This document shows, piece by piece, positions 51,183 through 61,676 of a DNA stretch of 64,000 bases (within the stretch, counting starts at the first letter, position 1; every line of letters begins with the position of its first letter). The DNA lies in the NCBI GenBank assembly GCA_001600695.1, contig BCKQ01000002.1, positions 2,413,351 to 2,477,350 of the forward strand, given 5' to 3'. The translations under genes and the position numbers were made by a program. Origin of the DNA: Ascoidea asiatica (Eukaryota; Ascomycota; Saccharomycetes; Ascoideales; Ascoideaceae). Under the pieces are notes generated by a model, which saw nothing but the letters and a program-made list of their open reading frames with translations, had not been told where the DNA came from and made no database searches.

Positions 51183-53714
51183 TCACACTCCACTCCAATT
51201 ATATTCTTCTAAAACAGAAATTGTGTTTTTTAATAAAATATTATTTGAACTGTTTCCAATCAAAATTTCATAATCTCCTTTTTCGACAGTCCATTTTTCT
51301 TTAAAATTATTCCAGTAAGATAATGCATACTTATAATCCAATTCCATTGAAATATTTTTTGATTTTCCTGCTTCAACAAAAACTTTTTTGAAATCTCTAA
51401 GTTCCTTCACTGGTTTCATAATATTAGATTTATTATTTCCAATATAGACTTGAACAACCTCACTTCCATCTACTTTTCCAATATTACAAACATCTAAAGA
51501 AAGTAAAATTTGATTACATTTAGCATTTACTTTAATTGATAAATCACATAAATCAAACTTTGTGTAAGATAACCCGTATCCAAATGGATATAAAACTTCT
51601 TTATTCATTTTCTCATAATACTTATAACCAACAAATACATCTTCACCATAAATGCAATCTCCATCTGTACATTTGAAATTCAAATATGCAGGATTATCTT
51701 CAATTTTCTTTGGAAATGTTAATGATAATTTTCCAGATGGATTATAATCTCCAAATAATACATCTGCAATTGAATTACCTAATTCAATACCATTAAACCA
51801 GGATTGAATCAATCCTTTAACATTATCAATCCAGGGCATTTCCATAGGAGTACCTGATTGATTAACAATGATAATATTTGGATTGGCATTAGCTATTGCT
51901 TCAATCAATTCATTAGTTCTTCCTGGATATTTCAAGTTTGGTCTATCAAAACTTTCAGATTCCCATTCTTGAGTTAATCCTACAATAACGATAACCTTAT
52001 CAACTGATTTACTAATCTCAATAACCTTTTTAATTTCTTCATCATGTTCATTTATTTTTCGTGAACAACCAATATTAAATCCCCCATTTCTTTCTGAGAC
52101 AATTCCATCTCGATTATAATTTGCAGTGGCTCCACTTCCATACAAAATCTTAACTTCATATTTTTTACCTTTTTTCAATTCAATTGATCCTATTTCTTCA
52201 ATTGTTCCGGATCCAAAAAAAGTTTCACCTCTGGTTTGATGAGTTTTATTATCAACAACTAAAGTATCATTAACATATAATAGTCCGGTACCATTTACTG
52301 CTAAACCGAAATCATAGAGTCCATCCTCTTCAGGAATAAAATAACCTGTTAAATCACCATAAAAAACTTCACTTTTTGGAATGTAAAAATCAGGTAAAAA
52401 ATTAAAAGATTCAAATAAATTATCTTCATGAAAAAATTCTCTTTCTTTTAATGAAATATCAGCGGATTTATAATACCACTTAACATTATAACCTTTTTCA
52501 CCAGTAACAGGATTGATAAGTTGTGCACCTAAAGCAGGTTGCATTTTATGAGAGTAACAACCAACAGAATATAAAGGCTGATGATATTGATCTAATTTTT
52601 TGGAAATACCTTCAAATGGAGTTGTTCTATAATATGGTCTTAAAGCTGCTGAGCCTCCACCACAATATGCACACATTTTTGCATTTGGTCCAATTACTGC
52701 AATTGATTCTTGATTTTTTTTAATTGGTAATACATTATCTTGATTTTTTAATAAAACAGTACCTTCATTTGCTAAATTTTTTAATATCTCAGAAGTTTTA
52801 GAAGTATTATTTTTAGTATCTTCCGGAGCATTTTCTTTGATTAAATTGGTATCACATTTTTTAACTAGTTTCACAACATTTTTAACTCTTGCATCTAAAG
52901 ATTTTTCTGCAACTTCTTTTGTTTGAACTGCATTTTCAACTAAACTTGGAATTCTAATCATTGCAGGACCTGGCATTTCAATGTCTAAACCATTATCTAA
53001 AGATTGTTTGATATCATAACAACCAGTCCAATCTGACATTATAGTACCATCATAATTCCAATCTTTTCTTAAAATATCATCTAATAAATGTTCACTTTGT
53101 GAACAATGAATTCCGTTTACTCTATTATATGAAGTCATAATTGCATTTGGATTTGAATATTTAATAGCTAATTGAAATGGTTTTAAGTAAACTTCTCGTA
53201 ATGCTCTTTCTGTTAATATTGAATTTACAGTTTTTCTTTGATCTTCAAAATCATTACAAACAAAATGTTTCAAACATGCGTTAACCTTTTTTGATTGAAT
53301 ACCATTGATAATTTCGGAAGCTGATAATCCAGACAAAGTTGGGTCTTCACTAAAAGATTCAAAACCTCTACCACCATTTGGACCTCTTTGAATATTCACT
53401 GTTGGCCCTAAAATTATATGAGCACCTTTGTGCTGAGCTTCAATTCCCATTAATTTACCAGCTTCTTTTAATAAATTTTTATTAAAAGTTGAAGCTAAAG
53501 AAGTACCACATGGAAAACATGCAGCTGGTACCCCATTATAAAATTTTGTACCTCTTACACCATTAGGACCATCTGACATTCTAACAGAAGGTAAATTCAA
53601 TCTTGGAACTGGATAAGTATGCCAAAAGTCAACCCCTGAAACCAATTTAGCTTTTTCAGCTAAAGTTAACTTGTTAACAATATCGTCTATTTCTTGATCC
53701 ATTAAAGTTGTCAT
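51183..53714 (-). CDS. Beta-glucosidase (GH3) with PA14 domain, probably intracellular
   Basis: This 843-residue protein is about the length of the Kluyveromyces BglI-type beta-glucosidase. The GH3 N-terminal barrel includes SDGPNGVRGTKFYNGVPAAC, KHFVCNDFEDQR and the nucleophile aspartate in IMSDWTGC (near residue 226). The second GH3 domain has IAVIGPNAKM and GGGSAALRPYY. A PA14 carbohydrate-binding insert lies at about residues 400-550 (YFIPEEDGLYDFGLAVNG). The fibronectin-like C-terminal domain contains YPFGYGLSYTKFDL and SEVVQVYIGN. There is no signal peptide, so action inside the cell on imported beta-glucosides such as cellobiose is inferred, as for the Kluyveromyces enzyme. The gene is complete. 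It has no visible link to its neighbours beyond other glycoside hydrolases in the window. Confidence 0.95.
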   Translation of the reverse strand: MTTLMDQEIDDIVNKLTLAEKAKLVSGVDFWHTYPVPRLNLPSVRMSDGPNGVRGTKFYNGVPAACFPCGTSLASTFNKNLLKEAGKLMGIEAQHKGAHIILGPTVNIQRGPNGGRGFESFSEDPTLSGLSASEIINGIQSKKVNACLKHFVCNDFEDQRKTVNSILTERALREVYLKPFQLAIKYSNPNAIMTSYNRVNGIHCSQSEHLLDDILRKDWNYDGTIMSDWTGCYDIKQSLDNGLDIEMPGPAMIRIPSLVENAVQTKEVAEKSLDARVKNVVKLVKKCDTNLIKENAPEDTKNNTSKTSEILKNLANEGTVLLKNQDNVLPIKKNQESIAVIGPNAKMCAYCGGGSAALRPYYRTTPFEGISKKLDQYHQPLYSVGCYSHKMQPALGAQLINPVTGEKGYNVKWYYKSADISLKEREFFHEDNLFESFNFLPDFYIPKSEVFYGDLTGYFIPEEDGLYDFGLAVNGTGLLYVNDTLVVDNKTHQTRGETFFGSGTIEEIGSIELKKGKKYEVKILYGSGATANYNRDGIVSERNGGFNIGCSRKINEHDEEIKKVIEISKSVDKVIVIVGLTQEWESESFDRPNLKYPGRTNELIEAIANANPNIIIVNQSGTPMEMPWIDNVKGLIQSWFNGIELGNSIADVLFGDYNPSGKLSLTFPKKIEDNPAYLNFKCTDGDCIYGEDVFVGYKYYEKMNKEVLYPFGYGLSYTKFDLCDLSIKVNAKCNQILLSLDVCNIGKVDGSEVVQVYIGNNKSNIMKPVKELRDFKKVFVEAGKSKNISMELDYKYALSYWNNFKEKWTVEKGDYEILIGNSSNNILLKNTISVLEEYNWSGV

Positions 53715-54509
53715 TTTTTATTATGTTTTTGTATATTTTTTAAAATTTATGATAATTAAATTTGAAAATATATTTAAATGAAGTAAATTTTCACTTTTTT
53801 ATATTAGTTCATAAAAGTAAAAAAATAAAAATAAATAAAGATAAAATAAAATAGTTTGCGACATTGTGGGGTACATTTATATTGTAATTTTTTGACATCT
53901 AAGAAACAACCATAAGAAAATATGATTTAATTAACCACTATCATTCTTTTAATTAAGTTAATTATGTTAATTATGTTAATTATGTTAATTATGTTGTTAC
54001 ATTGACCGGTTAATGGAAAAATGGAAGTTAGCTGGGTGGTTTCGGAAAAAAAAAAGGCATAGACTGTTAGACAAAATTAATCCAATTGGTTTAAAAGAGG
54101 CTGGGATCTCCACTTTAATACATCATTAAATCTTATTTAAATAAAAACTATCATTATTATGTTTTTTATTATGACCTTATTGGAATTATTAAAGAATTAT
54201 TCATGTATCATTGTAATTGTAGTATTGATAAGTTTAAAAAACGAGTGACGCTTTCTCCTTATTTTTGTTATTATTTTTGAAGTGTCGGGGGATTTCTGAG
54301 AATTTTTATCAGAGTAAATGAATATTGAAAGGTATTTATGACTGGGCTTTAGTTACTTCTGTTGTTAATCAACTGGATATAATTAGTTATGCTGATTGAA
54401 TGGAATATGTTTTATATTAGAATCGAGATTAAAATTATGTATTTATGATCGAATATATATCAATAAAAAGTGAAAAAAAAAAAAAAAGCTTATAAATGAA
54501 ATGAGAAAT
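53715..54509. other. Intergenic between GH3 gene and PNO1
   Basis: AT-rich. It contains a tandem TTAATTATG repeat at about 53955-53994 in the GH3 upstream region. I see no gene. Confidence 0.6.
53955..53994. repeat. TTAATTATG tandem repeat (9 bp, about four copies)
   Basis: Consecutive TTAATTATG units (the first TTAAGTTAATTATG) lie about 240-280 bases upstream of the beta-glucosidase start. Confidence 0.8.
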
Positions 54510-55373
54510 TTAATACGATTCTTTTAATCTTGAAGCAACAGTTCTAAGATTACCATAAACTTTACCAGGTTGTTTACCTAGGATTAATTGAACAATTGCA
54601 GTTCTAGCCATTTTAATATGAGTGAAACCACCAAGAATATGAATTTTAGTATCAGCAAGTACTATTCTTGTTCGAGTTGCATTTTCAATTGAGAATTTAG
54701 TTTTACCATCTTTACCAGCAATTCTACCAATTGCTCTAGATAAATGATCACCATGTAAAGTTTTAACATCTTTAATTTCAAAAGTTTCAAGATAAAGATC
54801 ATCTAATCTTAATAAAGCTATTGAATCATCTATATCAAAACCAAGAGTGAAAGCTTTTATGAATTCTACAGCTTTTTGTATTGCAGAAGAATCTTTTGTA
54901 CTTTTACAAGTTCTTAATTCAACAGTTTTTGATTTTAAATTCATTCGAATTTGTAAATTTAAATTTTTTACTATTGGAGTATATATTTTAATCCAACTAT
55001 TTTTTAAAGGAGTGAATCTATGTGGAGGTATACGGATACTTCTTTTTTCAATTTTAACTTTTGCATTTACTTCATCATCTTTTGCAAATCGAGGTTTTCC
55101 AGATTCATCCAATATTAAACCTTTTTTATTTTTCTTATTCTTAAATTTTTTAGTTTTAGTTTCTTTATTCTTAATTCCATTCTGATCTTCATCTTGATTT
55201 TCATCTAAATTTTGATTTTGTTCTTTAATTTCAGTTTCTGCAGTAAGTATATTTGTATTTATTAATACATCATCTTCTTGCATTTCAACATCTTCATGAG
55301 CTTGTTGTAAGAGTTCACTTGAACTAGGTAATGTGAAGGGAGTTTCCTGTTTTAAAGCCGTTGGTGCTGCCAT
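54510..55373 (-). CDS. PNO1: Pno1/Dim2, KH-domain small-subunit ribosome assembly factor
   Basis: This 287-residue protein has a C-terminal two thirds strongly similar to yeast Pno1 (Dim2). Key parts are [20 protein letters not shown], then [19 protein letters not shown] and the KH domain [20 protein letters not shown] with [20 protein letters not shown]. The ending is [14 protein letters not shown]. Pno1 binds the 3' end of 18S rRNA precursors, brings the Dim1 methylase, and works next to the Nob1 cleavage step in pre-40S maturation in nucleolus and cytoplasm. The first 90 residues are acidic and then Lys-rich ([12 protein letters not shown]) and variable, as in other yeasts. The start is the first Met (MAAPTALKQ), which also fits the Pno1 N-terminus. 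Confidence 0.96.
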   Translation of the reverse strand: MAAPTALKQETPFTLPSSSELLQQAHEDVEMQEDDVLINTNILTAETEIKEQNQNLDENQDEDQNGIKNKETKTKKFKNKKNKKGLILDESGKPRFAKDDEVNAKVKIEKRSIRIPPHRFTPLKNSWIKIYTPIVKNLNLQIRMNLKSKTVELRTCKSTKDSSAIQKAVEFIKAFTLGFDIDDSIALLRLDDLYLETFEIKDVKTLHGDHLSRAIGRIAGKDGKTKFSIENATRTRIVLADTKIHILGGFTHIKMARTAIVQLILGKQPGKVYGNLRTVASRLKESY

Positions 55374-56676
55374 TATATTAATTTGAATTTTATATTGAGT
55401 CTTTCCTTCTTGACTATTCTTTATTTATTATTCTATATTCTTTATAAGTGTCTGTTTGAATATAAATTGTTTATTTTTGATTATTCTTTACTATTGCTTG
55501 TTTCTTTGTTACTGATGATTGATAAGAAAATAAAATATTTTTCACTTCAAAATAAAATAAATTTTTTTTTCAAATCAAAAAATAAAAGTTTCCTTAGTCA
55601 AGTATTATGTAATCCAAAATTGTTGACCCCTATAATTGGTCTCATTTTTATCTACCATAGGTATGGTGTTAATGCAATAATGCAGTTTTTTTATATTAGA
55701 TTACAGATATATGCATGATCCATAAAATTGGTAATTTCATGCTTACTACTGTTGAATATACATTTATTTACTTCAACTAGCATGATCCAAACCAATGGGT
55801 TCTTAATGCATCCAAATGCATCTTCAGCTCAACACACCTCTACCCACCTTAATTGTGTTTAGACCCACCCATCTGGTTCTTTTTGTCCCTTGTTCGTCAG
55901 TGAGGAAAATCTCAACGCTGCCGGCGCAAGAAAAGAAACTGGGCAAGAAACGGGAGAAGAAGTTCTCAACGCACGTTTGAAGCGTGAGTATTTACCAACA
56001 AAACACCAAACAATGGAAATCAAAATATTCAATTTCTCAACTGAAATAATAAAAAAAAAAAAAGGTTCCTTTAATTCAAGTTTTGTCTCTGGTTGTCTCC
56101 TTGCAAAAAGCTCGAATTAACAGAAGGGAATTCAATTAAAACAGTAACTACCATATTAAATCTCAAACACTCTTTTGTTTGGATCAATTCAAATTATACA
56201 CCTCCTTCGAAATCAAACATTGACCCAGATTTATTCTCTTTTATCTGTTTTTTTGTTTACTTTAGCCTTTATTTCGATACAAATATATTTATAAATTATT
56301 ACTTTCAGTTAAGTTCCTTCTTAAACAGTCATTTCATAAATTATAAAACAAATCACATTTCTTTCATTTCAATATCTAAACTACTACTACAACTACTACT
56401 AGTAATTATACACTATTAAATTTTCTTATTTTGGATTCTAATTTTCAAAAAAAGAATTAAGACTGCAAATCACATAAATAAATATTTCATATTTAGTATA
56501 TTCAATTATCTTTATAAAGTGATTTAAAGATTTAAAGATTTAAATGTATTTATATGGAGAGATTTCCTCAATCTTTCAATCCAAAAATTTCATTAAGAAA
56601 ATTATGAATTACTCAAAAATATAAATATAAATAAAATTATAAATATAAATATAAACTTAAATTCAAATAATCAATA
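55374..56676. other. Divergent intergenic region between PNO1 and HSL7
   Basis: 1.3 kb containing both promoters. Repeated GCATGATCC/GCATCCAAATGCATC words lie near 55710-55825. A GC-richer patch at about 55890-55990 has two TCTCAACGC/CTCAACGCAC words. The frames at 55383-55718 and 55890-56419 do not look like proteins. Confidence 0.55.
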
Positions 56677-59145
56677 ATGACATCTCCCTCAAAAATAAGA
56701 AATATATCTCCAAATTCTCAAAAGACTTCTTCAACAAATTCAAATTCAATTTCAAGTTATGATTTTATTAATAATATTACTTTAAATGATCAAACAAGTT
56801 TTAATATTTCTGATACTACAAATAATTCAAATGATTCAAATAATTCAAATTCTTCATCTTATGAATCAAATAGATTAATAAAAATCGGTGTAAAACCTTC
56901 AACTTCTTCAATACTCTCAATTTTATCAAAATCTGAATCTTTAATTTATTCAAATTATTTAAATAATAAAAATTTAAATTATGATTTAATTTTATTACCA
57001 ATTACAAATTTAATCTATAAAAATAATTTAAAACATATATATAAAAAATATTTCAAATTGAATCAATCTTATAAATCTAATAATATTGATATAAATTTTC
57101 AAAATTTATTAAAACCAGATTTAAATCATATAATTTTTACACCATATTCTTCAAATTTTAATCCTAAAAAAATAATCTCAATTATTTCTTCTTGGTTAGA
57201 ATTAGATTCAAATTCAAATAATATTCTTGATTTCTCTTTCAATATTTTAATTAATGAAATTAATTATTCTTTATTCTCTGGAATTAATCATATTTTATTA
57301 ACTCCTCCAAATAATATTTCAAATCTTTTAATTTACTCAAATATCATTAATAAAATTTTAAATTTATATCCAAATTTATTAATATCAATTTCTTTACCTT
57401 TAATTAATACAATTGAAATTCAAAAAAAAATTAATAGTATTGATCCAATGAATTCAAATATTGACTCAATTAATATTAATAATAATAATGATACTTATGA
57501 ATATATAGATTACTTATCAACTTGGGATATATGGAATTCAATAAGAAGAAAATGTAATTTTAATAAAAATTTAAAAATTGCCATATCTTTACCTAAATAT
57601 CTTTCTTCCTCATCTTCTACCGAATCTAATTCTAATTCAAGTTCAATATTAAATTCAATTATTAATAAATGGTCTAGTGAACCAATATCTTTAATTCTAA
57701 TAAATTCAAATATTTTCCTAACAAATTCAAAAAACTTTCCTGTATTAAGTAAATCAATTCAATTCTTCTTAAATTCTTTAATTTTCAAAAATCCAATTTT
57801 AATCTTACATAATATTGAAACTTTACCTAAATGTGGCATACCAAACTCATATTTAAATTATTTGAATTATTTAACTAATAAAAAACTTACTTCTTTAAAT
57901 TTAATTAATCATAATCATTATCATAATAACATTACCAATAACAATGACATAAATTTAACCATAGATACTTTATTGAATCCTTTGCAACCTTTGAAAGATG
58001 ATTTATCAAATGAAGTTTATTCAACTTTTGAAAATGATTTAAAAAAGTATTCTTTATATGAATCTGCAATTTATAGTTATTTAAATGATTTAAAAAAAAT
58101 TAATAAATTACCAAATTTTTTGAATATTGCTATAGTTGGTGCAGGTCGAGGTCCATTAATCGATAAATGTTTAAAATCTTTAGCTTTACTAAAAATTAAT
58201 AATTTTAAGATATATATAATTGAAAAAAACTCAAATGTTTTCATTTATTTGAAAAGAAAAATAATTGAAAATGATTGGGATTTAAAAGATTTTGAATTTA
58301 TAAATAATGATTCTAGGTTTATAAAATTTAATAAAGATTTAAAACTTAATTTAATAATTAGTGAATTATTAGGTGGGTTTGGATGTAATGAATTAAGTCC
58401 AGAATGTTTATTAAACTTACAAAATTATCTAGATAAAGAAAATCAAGGTATATTTATACCTGAATCATATTCATCATATTTAATACCCATTTCTTCATCA
58501 ATTTTATATTCTAAATTAAAAGAATTTCAATTGTCTTTCCCTCAACAACAATGTGGGAAAAATGTTTTTGAAAAAATGTATGTTTGTAATATGAAATCTG
58601 TTGAATATTTATCAAAAGATTCTTTAAAAGTCTTTGAATTTAATCATCCATTAACTGATTCAAATTTGAAAAGGAATGAGATTATTACTTTTGAAATTCC
58701 AAGACGAAGTATTATAAATGGATTTGCTGGGTTTTTCAAAGCAAAATTATATAAAGATATTATTATATCAACAAATTTGAATGAAGAAACAAAAAATTTA
58801 AACTCATGGTTTCCTGTTTTTTTTCCAATAGAAACACCAATTTATATACCTGATAATTCCGAAATTGAAGTTTGTATACGAAGAGAAAAAGAAAACCAAA
58901 TTGGAATTAAAAGAGTTTGGTATGAATGGTCCTTTGAGATTTATACATATGTGATAATTCCAGTAAATTCTCCAAAGTCACCAATATCTCCTTCAATAAT
59001 ATCAGGAATGTCAACAGAAATTTCCACTTCAACTTCTTTTTCAAAATCTAATGTTTCCAGTGAAGATTCGTATCCCATGAAGATTCGAATGGGAGGATCA
59101 AAAATTCACAATGTTAATGGAAACTCGTTCTCGATTGAGTTATGA
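56677..59145 (+). CDS. HSL7: Hsl7, PRMT5-type protein arginine methyltransferase (Swe1 regulator)
   Basis: 822 residues, almost the length of S. cerevisiae Hsl7 (827). After a Ser/Asn-rich start comes the PRMT5-type TIM-barrel region (about residues 65-400; TWDIWNSIRRKCNFNKNLKI, ILHNIETLPKCGIPNSYLNY). The SAM-binding Rossmann part has NIAIVGAGRGPLIDKCLK near residue 482. The double-glutamate catalytic loop is SELLGGFGCNELSPECL near 561. The C-terminal barrel includes NGFAGFFKAKLYKDI and SWFPVFFPIETPIYI. In budding yeast Hsl7 joins Hsl1 at septins and brings in the Wee1 kinase Swe1 for degradation. The C-terminal 50 residues are Ser-rich. Here SWE1 is the next recognisable gene, convergent, 2.5 kb away. 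Confidence 0.93.
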   Translation: MTSPSKIRNISPNSQKTSSTNSNSISSYDFINNITLNDQTSFNISDTTNNSNDSNNSNSSSYESNRLIKIGVKPSTSSILSILSKSESLIYSNYLNNKNLNYDLILLPITNLIYKNNLKHIYKKYFKLNQSYKSNNIDINFQNLLKPDLNHIIFTPYSSNFNPKKIISIISSWLELDSNSNNILDFSFNILINEINYSLFSGINHILLTPPNNISNLLIYSNIINKILNLYPNLLISISLPLINTIEIQKKINSIDPMNSNIDSININNNNDTYEYIDYLSTWDIWNSIRRKCNFNKNLKIAISLPKYLSSSSSTESNSNSSSILNSIINKWSSEPISLILINSNIFLTNSKNFPVLSKSIQFFLNSLIFKNPILILHNIETLPKCGIPNSYLNYLNYLTNKKLTSLNLINHNHYHNNITNNNDINLTIDTLLNPLQPLKDDLSNEVYSTFENDLKKYSLYESAIYSYLNDLKKINKLPNFLNIAIVGAGRGPLIDKCLKSLALLKINNFKIYIIEKNSNVFIYLKRKIIENDWDLKDFEFINNDSRFIKFNKDLKLNLIISELLGGFGCNELSPECLLNLQNYLDKENQGIFIPESYSSYLIPISSSILYSKLKEFQLSFPQQQCGKNVFEKMYVCNMKSVEYLSKDSLKVFEFNHPLTDSNLKRNEIITFEIPRRSIINGFAGFFKAKLYKDIIISTNLNEETKNLNSWFPVFFPIETPIYIPDNSEIEVCIRREKENQIGIKRVWYEWSFEIYTYVIIPVNSPKSPISPSIISGMSTEISTSTSFSKSNVSSEDSYPMKIRMGGSKIHNVNGNSFSIEL

Positions 59146-61592
59146 AAGGAAACCAATAACAATCTGCATTTTTTTTTATAATTTCTTTTTTTTTTCAATT
59201 TATTTGCATTGCTTTTCTTTCTCTTGGTTTTTTTTAATTTTAATTTTTTATGTAAAACTGCTATACATGATATCCCCATATTTATATTTTTTTTGCTTTT
59301 CTCCACTTATTGTGACTGAATGTTTTCATTCAATCCTTATTTATTTATGTTCTTCACATTTATTATTATGAATTTACTCTTCTGCATTCTTAATTGCTTT
59401 TCACTTTTTTCTTTTCCATTTCTTCTATTCAGGGAAGAAACTGACATTAAATCTGTTTGAATTTGTCTACAAACGTCTAATTAATAATGATTAATAAATA
59501 ACTCAAATTCAAATTTAAATTCAAATTTGATAATTCTTTTTTTTTTCAAAATTTATGATCAATCGTAAAATCTATAAAGTTCAATTCCTTCGGGATTTTC
59601 AAACTGTTTTAAATTGTACCTTTTGGTTTTTTAACCAGCCTTCGAGGCACCTGTCATTGTAATTATATCTATTAATTGTAATTGTAAGTATAATTATAAT
59701 TATAAATCGAAAGCCTTTGATTATCTTTGCAGCTGCCTTGAAATTTTTCAAAAAAGTTGCAAAAAAGCATAATTTGGTAAGTTGGTGTAAACTTAACAGG
59801 GCAGTCTAAATTTTTAGAAGATTATCTATCTATATTTCTGAAAACAAATTGTGAAATATAATTTGAATAACGAAAACTAATGGATCCTTTTGAAGCTTTC
59901 GCGTAAATTTTGCATAATCTCTAATAATAAATATTAATTACCTGACAGAATATTATGGCAGCCTATCAACAACGTATTGCAGTTTCATTTTGTCTTTAAA
60001 GCTGCTCAAGTCTTTGATGAACTTGAGCCATGGTTGAAGATCCTTTACAAAAAAAAATAGAATCAATTTTAGAAAGCTCTATTTTTAAATAATCAAAAGA
60101 AATTTACCCAGTGGTTATTTGAACTAAGTTTCAACTAAAGTTACTTGAAAATAATGAGTTTGTTAATGTCATTTTATTCGGTTGAACATTGAGCATAATT
60201 GTCAAATATCAAATTCTCTTTGCCTTGAATGTTTGTGAATGTTGAGTCGATTAAGAAATATTTTCAAACAACAAATTTAGTCTTGAGGATTTGCAGAATT
60301 GTTAGTTCAAAGTAGGTGCAATTTTGTTTACAAAAATTTCACAAGTTGTTAGTTATTCATTCATGAATACGTAGACTAATAATATTATTATTTGATAACT
60401 TTTCTGAAAGTTAATTGTTCACTGACTGTACTGTATCGTGTTACTTTCAATAATATGGATAACGAAGTGCTCAAAATCATAATAATGTGAACAAATTAGG
60501 TGTTTTTGATGCCAAAAAAAACCAAAATTTCTTTTATTTATTCCTCGAATTACAATTTCCAATTTTTATTCCAATACTCTTCCAAGTTTCAGCAAACTTT
60601 TCATTAGCCGAGAAATTATTGAGTAAAACAAAAACATTTCTCTTTCCCAAGTGTTCAATCCTCGATAACCATTGAATGAAACCAAAAGAATATTCCTTTA
60701 AAAGAAATTCAATCTCAATTATTTCAGTGTTGCAAAAGAGTATTCATTTTCCATTTCATTATTTCTATGGTATTGATTTGCAAAGACTGGCTTTCTTTCT
60801 CGATATCTGTTAATAAAGTTATTCAAAATTTCCCCTTCATTAGATTCATCGATAGGATAAATTACGAGGTATTTCGAAGTTTTTGAGACAAACTGAATGA
60901 ATACATGTTTCAAATTTGTTGAGAAACTGATTATCTTATTGATCTTTTTGTTGAGCATGATGATATCTCATCTAAGAATTGAAAAAAAGTGAAAATGTTC
61001 TTTGGAGCGATTATTCAGTTGATGAATGATGAAACAGCCAAAATAACTAACTCTACGTAATAATTTAAAAAAAAAAATAGAATGATAACGACCAAATTAG
61101 GGAATAAAATATAACTATTATTGACACACATATATAAGAATATGTTTTGATGATATGAAAAATAAAACAGAGAAGAAATAAAGTAAAAGAAATAAAGTAA
61201 TATTATACTGGATTGTATAATATCATACTTTTTTTGTAAATTGTAAAAGAAACAAAAATTAAATAACAAAAAAAGAAGACATTATTTGAATGAAAATGTA
61301 TACATGTTGAAATAAACTTAAATGATAAAAAGAATGATAATTTTTTTAATAAAAACAGATTTGAAATAAAATGAAGGTATTTTGATATAGTTTTTGGTTT
61401 GCAATTTTTTTATTTTTAAAAAAGAATGGAATGTAGAAATAAAATCTGAAAACCTTTAATGATTTACTGATAAATAATAATATAATGTTTGAAATAAAAA
61501 AAATTGAAAATGTTTTATATGTATGTATACATAAAAATATTGCAAACCAATCTAATAACTAATGAAACAGTAATTCTAATAATAAAAATAAA

Positions 61593-61630
<38 letters not shown>

Positions 61631-61676
61631 AAACGATAAAATGAATGAAACAATTTTTGAAAGATGAATTGAAAGT
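59146..61676. other. Intergenic between HSL7 and SWE1 3' ends (2.5 kb)
   Basis: This is unusually long for a gap between two 3' ends. It is AT-rich, with an AAT trinucleotide run at about 61590-61630 near the SWE1 stop. Short frames (60487-60675, 60719-60958, 61015-61269 and others) show no recognisable domain. An undetected small or RNA gene cannot be excluded. Confidence 0.5.
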
